Shown here: positions 43,275-52,194 of the stretch, piece after piece
Layout of the letters: the number at the start of each line of letters is the position of its first letter
Numbering within the stretch: position 1 is the stretch's first letter
From: GCA-2731375 sp964344935
GTDB taxonomy: Bacteria; Pseudomonadota; Alphaproteobacteria; GCA-2731375
Direction: 5' to 3'
Assembly (NCBI GenBank): GCA_964344935.1
Contig: CAYFPL010000001.1
Location: 992,001 to 1,056,000, forward strand
DNA: 64,000 nucleotides
Translations under genes and position numbers: made by a program
Notes under the pieces: generated by a model
The model's input: only the letters and a program-made list of their open reading frames with translations
Told to the model about the DNA's origin: nothing
The model's database searches: none

Positions 43275-45677
43275 ATGTCCGAGACGGCATCAGCGGGCAA
43301 AAGCCGAGGCAGCCCCAACGACGACAGTCCTTTGCTGTCCCAGGTTCTTGCGTTCTGGCAAGCCGCCCGAAACGGACGCAGCATGCCGGCCCCAGCAGAT
43401 ATCGCTGTTTTTGATCTGGCACCCGAAATCTTGGCCCATTTGGCATTTGCCGACGTAGGGACCAGCGCCGAACCACTGTTTCGCTGGCATCTCATGGGAA
43501 CGCGAGTCGCGGCCGAGCTTGGCGATCAGACGAGAGAGGATGATTGCGCCGCCCAGCCCAAAGGTTCAATTTCGGCCATGCTGACAGCATGGGCGGAACG
43601 AGCCGTCAGGGAAAAGATTCCGGTCCGGATGTCAGGGCAGGGAATTGGCGAAACGCTTCTTCTGCCGCTTTCCCGGGACGGCACCAACGTCGAAGTCATC
43701 ATGGCACTAATTGCGACCGCCACCGGGGCGAATGACATTCCGCGCCAGCGCGATATTGAGGAAGACGGGTCCATAGCGCTGGCGACTGTTTCAGAACACG
43801 CGCCCATGGGCATTGTGATATCGCGGCGCGACGGCGGCGAAATTCTGTTTGTAAACCCCTTGGCGGCCCAGATGCTGGGATTGTCCGAAGATCAGCTGGT
43901 GGGCCGTACGGTGACAGAATTTTACGCTGAGCCAAAAGAGCGGGCGTCGATCATCTCGTCGCTGTCTGATAACGCGGCGGCCGTGCGCAAGAGAACCGTC
44001 TTGCGGCGGGCGGATAGCCAGGAATTTACCGCACTATTGCACCTGTCGCCCATGAAGTATGGCGAGACCGATGCGGTTTTGACCTTCGTGGAAGATATCA
44101 GTGAGCAAGATCGGAGCGAACGGGAGTTAGCTGGCAGCTATCAACTGCTCCAATCCTTGATTGATGGCATGCCAGAATTCATAGCCCTCAAGGACGGTGA
44201 CGGCCGCTACCTGTTCGTCAATCGGGTCTTCGAAGAATGGTACGCAGTGGACCGCAAGGACGCCATCGGCAAGACGATGTACGACTTCCTGCCAAAGGAA
44301 GAGGCGGATACCTACGCGGCGGAGGAATCCATGGCGGCTTCGGATCAGACCGTCCGGCACCGCGAGGTTGTTGCGCGATGGCGCGATGGCGTCGAGCGGA
44401 ACACGATCATGATTCGGTTTCCCGTATTCGATGCCGACGGCAATATCGTAGCGCGCGGCAGCAGCGCGCGCGATGTCACCGAATTTCGCCGCGCCGAAGC
44501 CGAAGCCGCCAAGGCCCAGGCACAACTTCGCCAGGCACAGAAGATGGAAGCTGTTGGGCAACTGACAGGCGGCGTGGCCCATGATTTCAACAATCTTTTA
44601 GCCGCGATCATGGGAAACCTCGAACTGCTGATCACTAGGGCAGGTGACGATCCGATGATCGTCAAGTTCGCTGACCGCGCGATGGCCGCGGGAAGCCGCG
44701 GTGCCGAACTGACGCACCGCCTTTTGGCGTTCTCCCGCCGCCAGGCTCTAGATCCGAAACCCACGAATATCAATCATCTGGTCGCCGGCATGCGCGACCT
44801 GCTCGACCGATCGTTGGAAGCGAACATTCAAATTCACGAGATAAGCGGCAGCGGCCTGTGGCTTTGCGAAATCGACCCAGGGCAAATGGAGAACGCTATC
44901 CTGAACCTGTCGATCAACGCCCGCGATGCCATGCCCCAAGGCGGCCGGCTGACCATCGAAACATCTAACGTCCATATGGATGCGGCCCTCGCTCAAACAC
45001 TGGGCGATGCCGTGCCCGGAGATTACGTGCTATTGACCATCAGTGACACGGGTACTGGCATGCCGCCGGTGTTGATTGAACAGGCCTTTGACCCGTTCTT
45101 CACCACGAAGCGAATTGGCGAAGGCAGCGGCCTTGGTCTCAGCATGGTCTACGGATTTGTCAGACAGTCGGGCGGATATACGCGAATCCTAAGCACCGAA
45201 GGTCAAGGCACCACGATCGAACTCTACCTACCCAAGTCCAACGCGCCGGCGCAACAGGCCGATCAAATAGTCGAGACGCCGCCGGCTCGTGCGAAGCCCG
45301 GCGAAACGGTCATGGTGGTCGAGGATGATGAGGATGTGCGCGCGGTGAATGTCAGCTTCTTGGAAGGATTCGGTTATCGCGTATTCGAGGCAGGCACCGC
45401 CGATGACGCGATGGCACAGATGCAACCTTCATCACGGATCGATCTGCTGCTGACGGATATCGTCCTGCCCGGCAGCATCGACGGTCGCGAGTTGGCCGCA
45501 CGGGTGCAGGGCCTTATGCCGGAGACGAAGATTTTGTTCATGTCAGGGTATGCACAGAATCACCTCGACGCTGGAAGCGGCGCTGGAAGCGGTATCCGAT
45601 TGCTCAAGAAACCATTCGTCGGCCGCACATTGGCAGAAGAAGTGCGTCAGGTACTTGATACTCCCATTGGCAATTAG
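43275..45677 (+). CDS. PAS-domain hybrid histidine kinase with receiver domain
   Basis: This 800-residue sensor kinase has no clear membrane segment, so it is cytoplasmic. Residues 20-100 form a PAS_5-like region, followed by two PAS domains (about 170-290 and 295-410). The dimerisation/phosphoacceptor site is GGVAHDFNNLLAAIMGN with H436, the ATP-binding domain contains NLSINARDAMP and GEGSGLGLSMVYGFV, and the C-terminal receiver has D728 in LLLTDIVLPG with an upstream acidic pair VVEDDED. Signals sensed by the PAS domains may be redox, light or small molecules. It overlaps the GST gene's 3' end by 4 bp in convergent orientation. Confidence 0.92.
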   Translation: MSETASAGKSRGSPNDDSPLLSQVLAFWQAARNGRSMPAPADIAVFDLAPEILAHLAFADVGTSAEPLFRWHLMGTRVAAELGDQTREDDCAAQPKGSISAMLTAWAERAVREKIPVRMSGQGIGETLLLPLSRDGTNVEVIMALIATATGANDIPRQRDIEEDGSIALATVSEHAPMGIVISRRDGGEILFVNPLAAQMLGLSEDQLVGRTVTEFYAEPKERASIISSLSDNAAAVRKRTVLRRADSQEFTALLHLSPMKYGETDAVLTFVEDISEQDRSERELAGSYQLLQSLIDGMPEFIALKDGDGRYLFVNRVFEEWYAVDRKDAIGKTMYDFLPKEEADTYAAEESMAASDQTVRHREVVARWRDGVERNTIMIRFPVFDADGNIVARGSSARDVTEFRRAEAEAAKAQAQLRQAQKMEAVGQLTGGVAHDFNNLLAAIMGNLELLITRAGDDPMIVKFADRAMAAGSRGAELTHRLLAFSRRQALDPKPTNINHLVAGMRDLLDRSLEANIQIHEISGSGLWLCEIDPGQMENAILNLSINARDAMPQGGRLTIETSNVHMDAALAQTLGDAVPGDYVLLTISDTGTGMPPVLIEQAFDPFFTTKRIGEGSGLGLSMVYGFVRQSGGYTRILSTEGQGTTIELYLPKSNAPAQQADQIVETPPARAKPGETVMVVEDDEDVRAVNVSFLEGFGYRVFEAGTADDAMAQMQPSSRIDLLLTDIVLPGSIDGRELAARVQGLMPETKILFMSGYAQNHLDAGSGAGSGIRLLKKPFVGRTLAEEVRQVLDTPIGN

Positions 45678-46288
45678 GAAAAGTCTTCCTGGGTGATCAA
45701 CACGTGCCCGGGCTGTTCGGCGACCCGGTCCAGCCAGCGGCGGATGCCGGGATAGGGGCCGAGGTCCATCTCCGCCTCGTCAGCCACATGGGTATAGGCA
45801 TAAAGCGCAATATCGGCGATGGAGTAGCTGTCATTGACCAGGTAATCCGCCTGGGCCAAGCGCTGTTCCATGACTCCCAGGGCCTGATGGCCCTTCTGCC
45901 ATTTTTCCTCCAACTGCTCCTGTTGGTATTGGCCGGGGCCGAGAAAATGCAGCCAATAGCGGGCAACGGCCACATAGGGTTCGTGGCTGTACTGTTCAAA
46001 GAACATCCATTGCAGAACCTGGGCTTGGGCAAAGTCGTCGTCAGGCAGGTAAGACGTACCCTGAGCCAGATAAAACAAAATGGCATTTGACTGCGCCAAG
46101 AAACGGCCGTCGGGAAACTCCAACAAGGGAATGCGGCCGTCGGGGTTGCGGGCCAGGAATTCCGGCGTCCGGGTCTCAGACTTCGTCACATCATATTCGA
46201 TCCGCCGGAAGGGTCGTTCCAGTTGCGAAAGCAACAGCCGTACCTTGTAAGCGTTGCCCGAGCCCAGGTTGTCATGCAGAACCAGCAT
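45674..46288 (-). CDS. Glutathione S-transferase family protein
   Basis: This 204-residue GST has an N-terminal thioredoxin-like domain (LVLHDNLGSGNAYKVRLLLS) with the glutathione-binding segment ending FPDGRFLAQSNAILFYLAQG, and an all-helical C-terminal domain. The active-site position carries serine/asparagine (GSGN), as in the proteobacterial Nu- or Yghu-like groups; no cysteine is seen there. It would conjugate glutathione to electrophiles or act as a thiol reductase. It is convergent with the hybrid kinase gene. Confidence 0.9.
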   Translation of the reverse strand: MLVLHDNLGSGNAYKVRLLLSQLERPFRRIEYDVTKSETRTPEFLARNPDGRIPLLEFPDGRFLAQSNAILFYLAQGTSYLPDDDFAQAQVLQWMFFEQYSHEPYVAVARYWLHFLGPGQYQQEQLEEKWQKGHQALGVMEQRLAQADYLVNDSYSIADIALYAYTHVADEAEMDLGPYPGIRRWLDRVAEQPGHVLITQEDFS

Positions 46289-46461
46289 TCGATCGTATCT
46301 CCCTCAAAACATCACGCGTATTCCAACCAGATGTGGCAAACCAGGACGCATTCCACATCCCACCGAACGAAGCAAAGCATTTCTGTGCACGCCCGAGTAT
46401 CCGAATATAGGTTTCTGGATTTTGATAGCCGACCGGCACTGAATACCGCGAAATTCGTTGT

Positions 46462-47103
46462 CTAGTACTCCACGAAATCGCTGACATAGGCGTTGGCGGC
46501 CCGCTCCCAGGCAAAGGTCGACATGTCCCCATGACCGGGTATGAATTCGGTGTCGTCGCCCAGCGGCCACAGCTTGCCCCGAATGGCGTTCACCAACGCC
46601 ATGTGATCGCCGCGGGGCCCATCGCATCGGCCGATGGAACCGCGAAAGAGGACATCGCCGACGACGGCCAGTTTGCTGGCCGGGTGGTGAAAAACCACAT
46701 GGCCCGGGGTATGGCCGGGGCAATGGATGACCGACAGGGTGACGTTACCAAAGGACACCTCTTCGCCATCTTCCAACCAGCGGTCCGGCGCAAAGGGCCG
46801 GGCATCCAGACCAGTGCGCTGGGCCTGCTTGCCCATGGCCTGGATCAGGAAATCGTCCTCCCGGTGCGGCCCTTCGATGGGCACACCGAGACGTTCGGAC
46901 AGCTCCGCCGCGCCGCCCGAATGATCCGCATGGCCATGTGTGACAAGGATCTTTTCCACCGCGACGCCTTCCTCAGTGACCGCGGCTTCGATGGTCTCCA
47001 CCTCGGGGCCCGGGTCCGACACGGCTCCTTGCATGGTTTCGGGGCACCATAGCAGGGCGCAGTTCTGACGAAACTTAGTAACCGGAACAATACGGTAGCG
47101 CAT
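46462..47103 (-). CDS. Metallo-beta-lactamase-fold hydrolase (YcbL/GloB-like)
   Basis: This 213-residue protein carries the metal-binding motif VTHGHADHSGGA, a further histidine in IHCPGHTPGHVVF and a central aspartate in VVGDVLF, followed by PGHGD near the C-terminus. These are the binuclear metal ligands of the glyoxalase II-like group. The short length and sequence style resemble YcbL-type hydrolases, which cleave thioester or related bonds. It is divergent from an MFS gene, with a 62-bp shared spacer. Confidence 0.9.
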   Translation of the reverse strand: MRYRIVPVTKFRQNCALLWCPETMQGAVSDPGPEVETIEAAVTEEGVAVEKILVTHGHADHSGGAAELSERLGVPIEGPHREDDFLIQAMGKQAQRTGLDARPFAPDRWLEDGEEVSFGNVTLSVIHCPGHTPGHVVFHHPASKLAVVGDVLFRGSIGRCDGPRGDHMALVNAIRGKLWPLGDDTEFIPGHGDMSTFAWERAANAYVSDFVEY

Positions 47104-47165
47104 GGAATATCCTATATTGGAGCCTGCGGCAGTTTAGACGAGCGGAGCGGTTGACGGAATGCGTG

Positions 47166-48425
47166 ATGCGTGAGGGTGGTGAACCCGGCGGCGAGGGCGA
47201 CAGCAAGCCAGGCGCCGCCAGACTTGTCGCCCTGATCTGCACGGCGCAGGTCCTGGCACAGGTTGGGGCTTATACCTGGCCCGCCCTTTTGCCCGAATTC
47301 ATTCCTCTTTGGGGACTTGACTATAGCGAGGCGGGCTGGATTACGGCCACGTTCTATCTCGTGTATATGCTGTCGGTGCCCTTCCTGGTGACCTTGACCG
47401 ACCGGGTGGACCCGCGCCTGGTCTATCTGTTCGGGGTTGGCTGCACCATCGCCGGGCACCTGATGTTCACCTTTCTGGCAGAGGGGTTCTGGACCGCCAC
47501 CATCGCCCGCGCCATCGCCGGCATGGGCTGGGCCGGCACCTATATGACCGGGCTCAAACTGTTGGCCGACCGGGTCGAAGGCAAGCTGCTCTCCCGCGCC
47601 GTGACGGGACACGCAGCAAGCCTGGGTGTTTCCAGTGCCCTGTCCTTCGTTTTCGCCGGCCTGTTGGCGGATATCTGGGGCTGGCAGGGCGCCTTTGCGG
47701 TGGCGGCGGGATGCGCCGGCGGGGCCTGGCTGATCGTCGCTCTATTCGCGCCGAAGCAGCCACCCAAGACGTCAGAGAGTTGGAACTGGGCCTTGTTCGA
47801 CTTCCGGCCAGTCTTTCGCAACCGCTCGGCCCTGGCCTATTCCGTCGGCTATTGCATCCATACCTGGGAAATGGGTGCCATGCGCGGCTGGGCGGTGGCT
47901 TTTCTGGCCTATGTGGCACTACGCGACAATGTGGATACTGGGGTCTTTGGCCCGACGGTAATCGTTACGGCCATGGCATTGTTCGGCACCTGGGCCAGCG
48001 TTGGAGGCAATGAACTATCCATCCGTCTGGGCCGGCGGCGGCTGATCCGTCTGGCCATGGCCGGCTCCATGATCTGCGCCCTGGCCATGGGTTTTCTTGG
48101 ATCCTTCAATTATCCTCTCGCCGCTGGGCTGGTGGTTCTCTATGGCTGCGTGATCTGGCTGGATTCATCGTCCCTGACCGCCGGCGCCGCCGGCAGCGCC
48201 GATCCGCAACGCCGCGGCGCCACACTGGCGGTGCATTCCATGCTGGGCTATGGCGGCGGCTTTGTCGGCCCCATCGTTGTCGGCTGGATCCTGGATGGCG
48301 CCGGCGGCCCCTCGCACATGGCCTGGGGTTTGGCCTTCGGCCACATTGCCCTGGCCATGCTCGGCGCCCGCATCGCCTTCACCTGGCTGCGGCCACGGGG
48401 CCTGGAAGGCGATCGGCCGAGCTAG
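47166..48425 (+). CDS. MFS transporter
   Basis: This 419-residue, 12-segment major facilitator has a motif A-like VTLTDRVDPRLVYLFG after helix 2 and a central loop around residues 190-215 (PKQPPKTSESWNWALFDF). ATG 47166 gives a short hydrophilic N-terminus; an upstream TTG (47151) is possible. It is similar in general style to nitrate/cyanate-type MFS carriers. No substrate can be assigned. It converges with, and overlaps by 4 bp, the TPR-protein gene. Confidence 0.85.
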   Translation: MREGGEPGGEGDSKPGAARLVALICTAQVLAQVGAYTWPALLPEFIPLWGLDYSEAGWITATFYLVYMLSVPFLVTLTDRVDPRLVYLFGVGCTIAGHLMFTFLAEGFWTATIARAIAGMGWAGTYMTGLKLLADRVEGKLLSRAVTGHAASLGVSSALSFVFAGLLADIWGWQGAFAVAAGCAGGAWLIVALFAPKQPPKTSESWNWALFDFRPVFRNRSALAYSVGYCIHTWEMGAMRGWAVAFLAYVALRDNVDTGVFGPTVIVTAMALFGTWASVGGNELSIRLGRRRLIRLAMAGSMICALAMGFLGSFNYPLAAGLVVLYGCVIWLDSSSLTAGAAGSADPQRRGATLAVHSMLGYGGGFVGPIVVGWILDGAGGPSHMAWGLAFGHIALAMLGARIAFTWLRPRGLEGDRPS

Positions 48426-49339
48426 TCGCTTGGCACGGGGCGGATGGCGATGATTTCAGGCAAATAAGGCGCGCCAAGGCGGACGGCCCGGTCCAGCCAG
48501 CCTTGCGCAGCAGCGGCCCGGCCCCTGCTCAGATACCATTGTCCCAGAAAGAAGGCACCTTGGGCGCCCTGATCTCCACGCAGCGTCCGTATCGTCTCAC
48601 CGACCGCATCCGGCGCGGCATCGCCGGCCCAAAGCGCCACCAAAGGCGCCGGCCAGAGTTCGTCCTGCCACCACCAGCGATAGGGCGCGATTTCCGCCGC
48701 GCCATCGCGCCCCTGACGGCCGACGGCAGCTGCCAGCCAAAGCGAAGCGATGGGATGCTGGATGGGTGAAAGCGCCAGAACCCGGCGGAACAAGGCCTCG
48801 GCCAGAGCAAACCGGCCTTGACGGAAACGTAGGACGCCCTTGTAGAACAGGGCCGCCGATGACCGGGGGTTGATGGCAAGGGCCGCCTCTAGATCGCGCA
48901 GCGCCACCCCTTCGGCGCCAGAACGCATGTGCACCGCACCCCTTTGCGCCAAAGCATCAACAAAATAGGGGTTCAAGGCAATGGCGCGGTCGAGATCATC
49001 CAGGGCACCCGAGCCGCCCCGCCGCAATAACCCGCGTAGGAAGTAGGCATTGGCCGAACCGTCATTCAGCGCCAGGGCACGGCCGATTTCCGCCAGAGCC
49101 TCGTCGGTCTCTCCCAAATTGGCCAGGGCGCCGGCGCGGGCGGTCAGAAGGGCAGACCTCTCAATCCCAGGGATATCCGAGCGCGACAAGGCACGCCGGC
49201 AAATGGCCTCGTCCATTTGAGCGCGGCCACTGCCTTCCAGGCAGGCTTCCCCATCGCTCATGGGCTGGCCGTGTGCCGGCAGCATGAACAAAAACAACCC
49301 TAAAGCAAGAATAGCGGCAGACCGCGAAATCGAAGTCAT
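48422..49339 (-). CDS. Exported TPR-repeat protein
   Basis: This 305-residue protein has a signal peptide (hydrophobic residues 9-22, cut near PAHG) and then a run of tetratricopeptide repeats, for example ANLGETDEALAEIGRALAL, LDDLDRAIALNPYFVDALAQ and ALRDLEAALAINPRSSAALF. It should sit in the periplasm as a scaffold for other proteins. The gene lies downstream of the methyltransferase gene on the same strand (42-bp gap). No partner is obvious. Confidence 0.85.
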   Translation of the reverse strand: MTSISRSAAILALGLFLFMLPAHGQPMSDGEACLEGSGRAQMDEAICRRALSRSDIPGIERSALLTARAGALANLGETDEALAEIGRALALNDGSANAYFLRGLLRRGGSGALDDLDRAIALNPYFVDALAQRGAVHMRSGAEGVALRDLEAALAINPRSSAALFYKGVLRFRQGRFALAEALFRRVLALSPIQHPIASLWLAAAVGRQGRDGAAEIAPYRWWWQDELWPAPLVALWAGDAAPDAVGETIRTLRGDQGAQGAFFLGQWYLSRGRAAAAQGWLDRAVRLGAPYLPEIIAIRPVPSD

Positions 49340-49381
49340 GAGGCATTCTGTCAGGAAACGATCGGCCGGGACAGGCCGTAC

Positions 49382-50152
49382 CTAGCCGGTGTTGACCCGA
49401 TAGGTCACAAGGCCCTGGCCGGTGGGCAGTTCCAGTACGCCGTGCCCATGGTCCCGCCACCAGGCAACATGCCCATCGCACAGTTCCTTCAATTCCTGAC
49501 GGCCGAAATCGTCGATCACCACCATGGCACCGTCGCTCAGTCGCGGCAGCAGCCGGTCCAACGCCGCCGTCTCGGCCGCGCCGGCGTTCAGATCTAGATG
49601 CAGAAATGCGATGCGTTCCGGAATCGCTTCGTCAAAAACCTCGGGCACGATGCCCTTGATGACCCGGACGTTCGGATAGACGGCAAACCGTTCGACCACG
49701 TCTTCATAGACGTTGTCCCATTGGTAACCGGGATTGGCTTGCGCCCGCTCCTGTTCGCTGGACCAAGCCGTGGGCAGACCGGCAAAAGAATCGTAAAGAT
49801 AAAAATGCCGCGTCTGGGTCATGAAATTTAGGTACTGCGCCAACACGCCGGCATAAAAGCCCTTGTAGGTGCCGCATTCGACAAAGTCGCCCTCGACACT
49901 CAAGGCGGAATGACCGGCCCAACAGCAGGTATGCAATCGCCAGATCTTGGCCAGATCGGCCTCGCCATCGGCATTAGCCAGTACCGCCGTTACGAAGGCT
50001 TGGTCGTGGACGAAATGCTCGTTGCGCATGAGCGCCACCAGGTTGTCATGCATGAACGCCGACAAACCATGTTCCTGGTAGACGTCTTCGACCGCCCTGA
50101 GGCCGTCCGTGATGCGTCCCAGTTTTTCCCGTGGTGGACCATAAAAACTCAT
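49382..50152 (-). CDS. SAM-dependent methyltransferase (TylF/MycF-like)
   Basis: This 256-residue protein resembles macrocin O-methyltransferase-type (TylF) enzymes: a SAM-binding region FVECGTYKGFYAGVLAQYL, then LYDSFAGLP, IAFLHLDLNAG and the metal-binding MVVIDDFG with the following acidic/aromatic segment. It would methylate a sugar or related hydroxyl. In TylF-type enzymes the motif DDY/DDF helps bind magnesium. No polyketide or antibiotic genes are nearby, so it may act on surface sugars. Its promoter contains a possible CtrA-like site. Confidence 0.85.
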   Translation of the reverse strand: MSFYGPPREKLGRITDGLRAVEDVYQEHGLSAFMHDNLVALMRNEHFVHDQAFVTAVLANADGEADLAKIWRLHTCCWAGHSALSVEGDFVECGTYKGFYAGVLAQYLNFMTQTRHFYLYDSFAGLPTAWSSEQERAQANPGYQWDNVYEDVVERFAVYPNVRVIKGIVPEVFDEAIPERIAFLHLDLNAGAAETAALDRLLPRLSDGAMVVIDDFGRQELKELCDGHVAWWRDHGHGVLELPTGQGLVTYRVNTG

Positions 50153-50212
50153 TTGCCGACCGTGCCCCGGCTGTTGCGCTTCAGGTCAGGGCATATCTAC
50201 ATCAGCGGAAAC

Positions 50213-50226
50213 TTAAGAATGGTTAA
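50213..50226 (-). promoter_or_regulatory. CtrA-like site upstream of the methyltransferase gene
   Basis: On the minus strand TTAACCATTCTTAA has TTAA on both sides with a 6-nt spacer, close to the CtrA consensus (TTAA-N7-TTAA). It is about 60 bp before the methyltransferase start. The spacing is one short. Confidence 0.3.
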
Positions 50227-50250
50227 TATGGCCATCTCCAATTTCTCGGG

Positions 50251-51411
50251 CTAATAGGACCTCGGCATGCCCATGACTTTCTCGCCGATATAATTGAGTA
50301 TGAGTTCGCGGTTGATGGGCGCGGTGCGTAACAAGCGGGCGACGGAATAGAGATCGTATAGTCCATATTCATGGGTAAAGCCGTTGCCGCCATGGGCCTG
50401 AAGGGCGGCCTCGACGGCCATAATACCCGCTTCTGCGCCGGCATATTTGGCCATGTTGGAAGCCGGCCCCGCTTCCTCGCCCCGGTCGAACATCCAGGCG
50501 GCCTGCCGCAGCATTAGTGAAGCGAGTTCCACTTGGGTCTTGGCCGCCGCCAAGGGATGTTGGATACCCTGATAGGCGCCGATAGGCCCATTGAAAACCA
50601 CCCGTTCCGAGGTGTAATCCACCGCCTTGTCGATGGCAAAGCGGCCAATACCGCAGCCCATGGCGGCAACTGTGACCCGCTCCGGATTCAGCAGGTCGAA
50701 CAGGATATCGAAACCCTTGTCGACCTCCCCCAAGACATCCTCGGGTCCCAGGTCCACGTCATCGAAGAACATGGTGAACTGCTGTTCCGGGTTAACCAGG
50801 CTCATATCGATGGCATGAAAATCGACGCCCTTGGCCTTCAGGTCCACGATGAACACCGTAAAGCCATCGGTCTTGCGTTGGACCTGGTCGTGGGGCGTGG
50901 TCCGCGCCACGATCACGGCGTAGTCGGAAACGTCGACACCGGTGATGAACACTTTTGAACCATTGAGCTTGAAGCGATTGCCGTCCGCCCGGGCCACGGT
51001 CTGGATGCGCATGGAATTGCTGCCCGCCGTGGGCTCGGTGATGGCGAAACAGAAGATACTGCGGCCAGCAGCGGCATCGGGCAGATAACGCGCCTTTTGT
51101 TCAGCCGTGCCGTGCTGGTTGATATGGCCCAGGGCCATGGTCGGCCCCACCACGTACATCAACAAAGGAAGGCCATGGTTGCACATGCCCTCGATCAGCA
51201 GGGCCATTTCCAACAAGCCGAGGCCGCCGCCGCCATAGTCTTCATCCACCATTAGGCCGGCAAAGCCATCGTCGGCGGTCTGTTGCCAAAGTTCCCTGGG
51301 AAACTCGAACTTCCTCGCCTTCTCCAGCCAGTATTTGTGATCGAATGATTGTGCCAGCTTGCCGCCGTAATCATAGATCATCTGTTGTTCGGGACCGAGT
51401 GCGAAATCCAT
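50251..51411 (-). CDS. Acyl-CoA dehydrogenase
   Basis: This 386-residue flavoprotein is full length for the family. It has FCFAITEPTAGSNSM (FAD/substrate signature 1) at about residues 120-135 and a C-terminal region QAHGGNGFTHEYGLYDLY, signature 2. The usual catalytic glutamate position is near MAVEAALQAHGG; a glutamate is present there. It dehydrogenates an acyl-CoA at alpha/beta carbons, passing electrons to ETF. ATG 51411 is chosen, as GGAGG lies 5 nt upstream. It is divergent from the tetR-selenoprotein operon, so the TetR protein may control it. Confidence 0.92.
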   Translation of the reverse strand: MDFALGPEQQMIYDYGGKLAQSFDHKYWLEKARKFEFPRELWQQTADDGFAGLMVDEDYGGGGLGLLEMALLIEGMCNHGLPLLMYVVGPTMALGHINQHGTAEQKARYLPDAAAGRSIFCFAITEPTAGSNSMRIQTVARADGNRFKLNGSKVFITGVDVSDYAVIVARTTPHDQVQRKTDGFTVFIVDLKAKGVDFHAIDMSLVNPEQQFTMFFDDVDLGPEDVLGEVDKGFDILFDLLNPERVTVAAMGCGIGRFAIDKAVDYTSERVVFNGPIGAYQGIQHPLAAAKTQVELASLMLRQAAWMFDRGEEAGPASNMAKYAGAEAGIMAVEAALQAHGGNGFTHEYGLYDLYSVARLLRTAPINRELILNYIGEKVMGMPRSY

Positions 51412-51552
51412 AACCGCCTCCATGCTCGCGTAGACGCCGTCGCCCCTTGACGCTAGCACCGCCGCCGCCGCGCACGCAATCGAACGTGTGTTAGATTCTT
51501 TCTGGCCGCTGGTTTAGACTGCGCCGATCAAAACCGGGCTTGGGAGGCCGGC

Positions 51553-52191
51553 ATGAACGATGCAGTGCTGCCGCGTCGGGGACGCAAGTCAGAAATCTCG
51601 CGCGGGCAGATACTTGATGCAGCCGCCCGCATGCTGCGCCGGCAAGGCTATGGCAACACCACCTTGCGCAGGATCGCTGAAGTGGCCGGCATCCAGGCCG
51701 GCAGCATCTATTATCACTTCGCCTCCAAGGACGAGATCATGGACGCGGTTCTGGAACGTGGCGTCCGCGCGGTCTATGAAGGCGTCCGCGACAGGCTGGC
51801 CGAACTACCCGCCGATACCAGTCATTTGGGTCGGATCGAAGCCGCCGTCACGGCGCATTTGGAAGCGCTGTTAAGTCACGGCGACTATACATCCGCCTCC
51901 ATCCGCACATATGGCGAAGTACCGGAGGCCTTCCAGCAAAAAAGCCAACCTCTGCGCGAGGCCTATGTGGCGCTTTGGCAGGATCTGCTCGGCGCGGCCC
52001 AGGCGGACGGCGCCATTCGTGCAGATTTGGACACCTCCGTTTTACGGCCCTTGTTGCTGGGTTCGCTCAACTGGACGGTGGAATGGTACGATCCCGGCCA
52101 GCGGCCCGTATCGGAAATCGCCGCACAGGCCGTTGATGTGCTGTTCCGAGGCGTAGTGCCGGCGAATATCGATAACAAGGCGAAGGACTAG
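51553..52191 (+). CDS. TetR/AcrR-family transcriptional regulator
   Basis: This 212-residue regulator has a TetR helix-turn-helix at about residues 12-55 (RGQILDAAARMLRRQGYGNT, then TTLRRIAEVAGIQAGSIYYH), and a C-terminal ligand-binding, dimerisation domain. It lies 3 bp before the selenoprotein gene and is divergent from an acyl-CoA dehydrogenase gene with a 141-bp spacer. The usual role would be a repressor of both transcripts, relieved by an acyl-CoA or other hydrophobic ligand. No exact palindrome was identified in the spacer. Confidence 0.9.
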   Translation: MNDAVLPRRGRKSEISRGQILDAAARMLRRQGYGNTTLRRIAEVAGIQAGSIYYHFASKDEIMDAVLERGVRAVYEGVRDRLAELPADTSHLGRIEAAVTAHLEALLSHGDYTSASIRTYGEVPEAFQQKSQPLREAYVALWQDLLGAAQADGAIRADLDTSVLRPLLLGSLNWTVEWYDPGQRPVSEIAAQAVDVLFRGVVPANIDNKAKD

Positions 52192-52194
52192 GAC

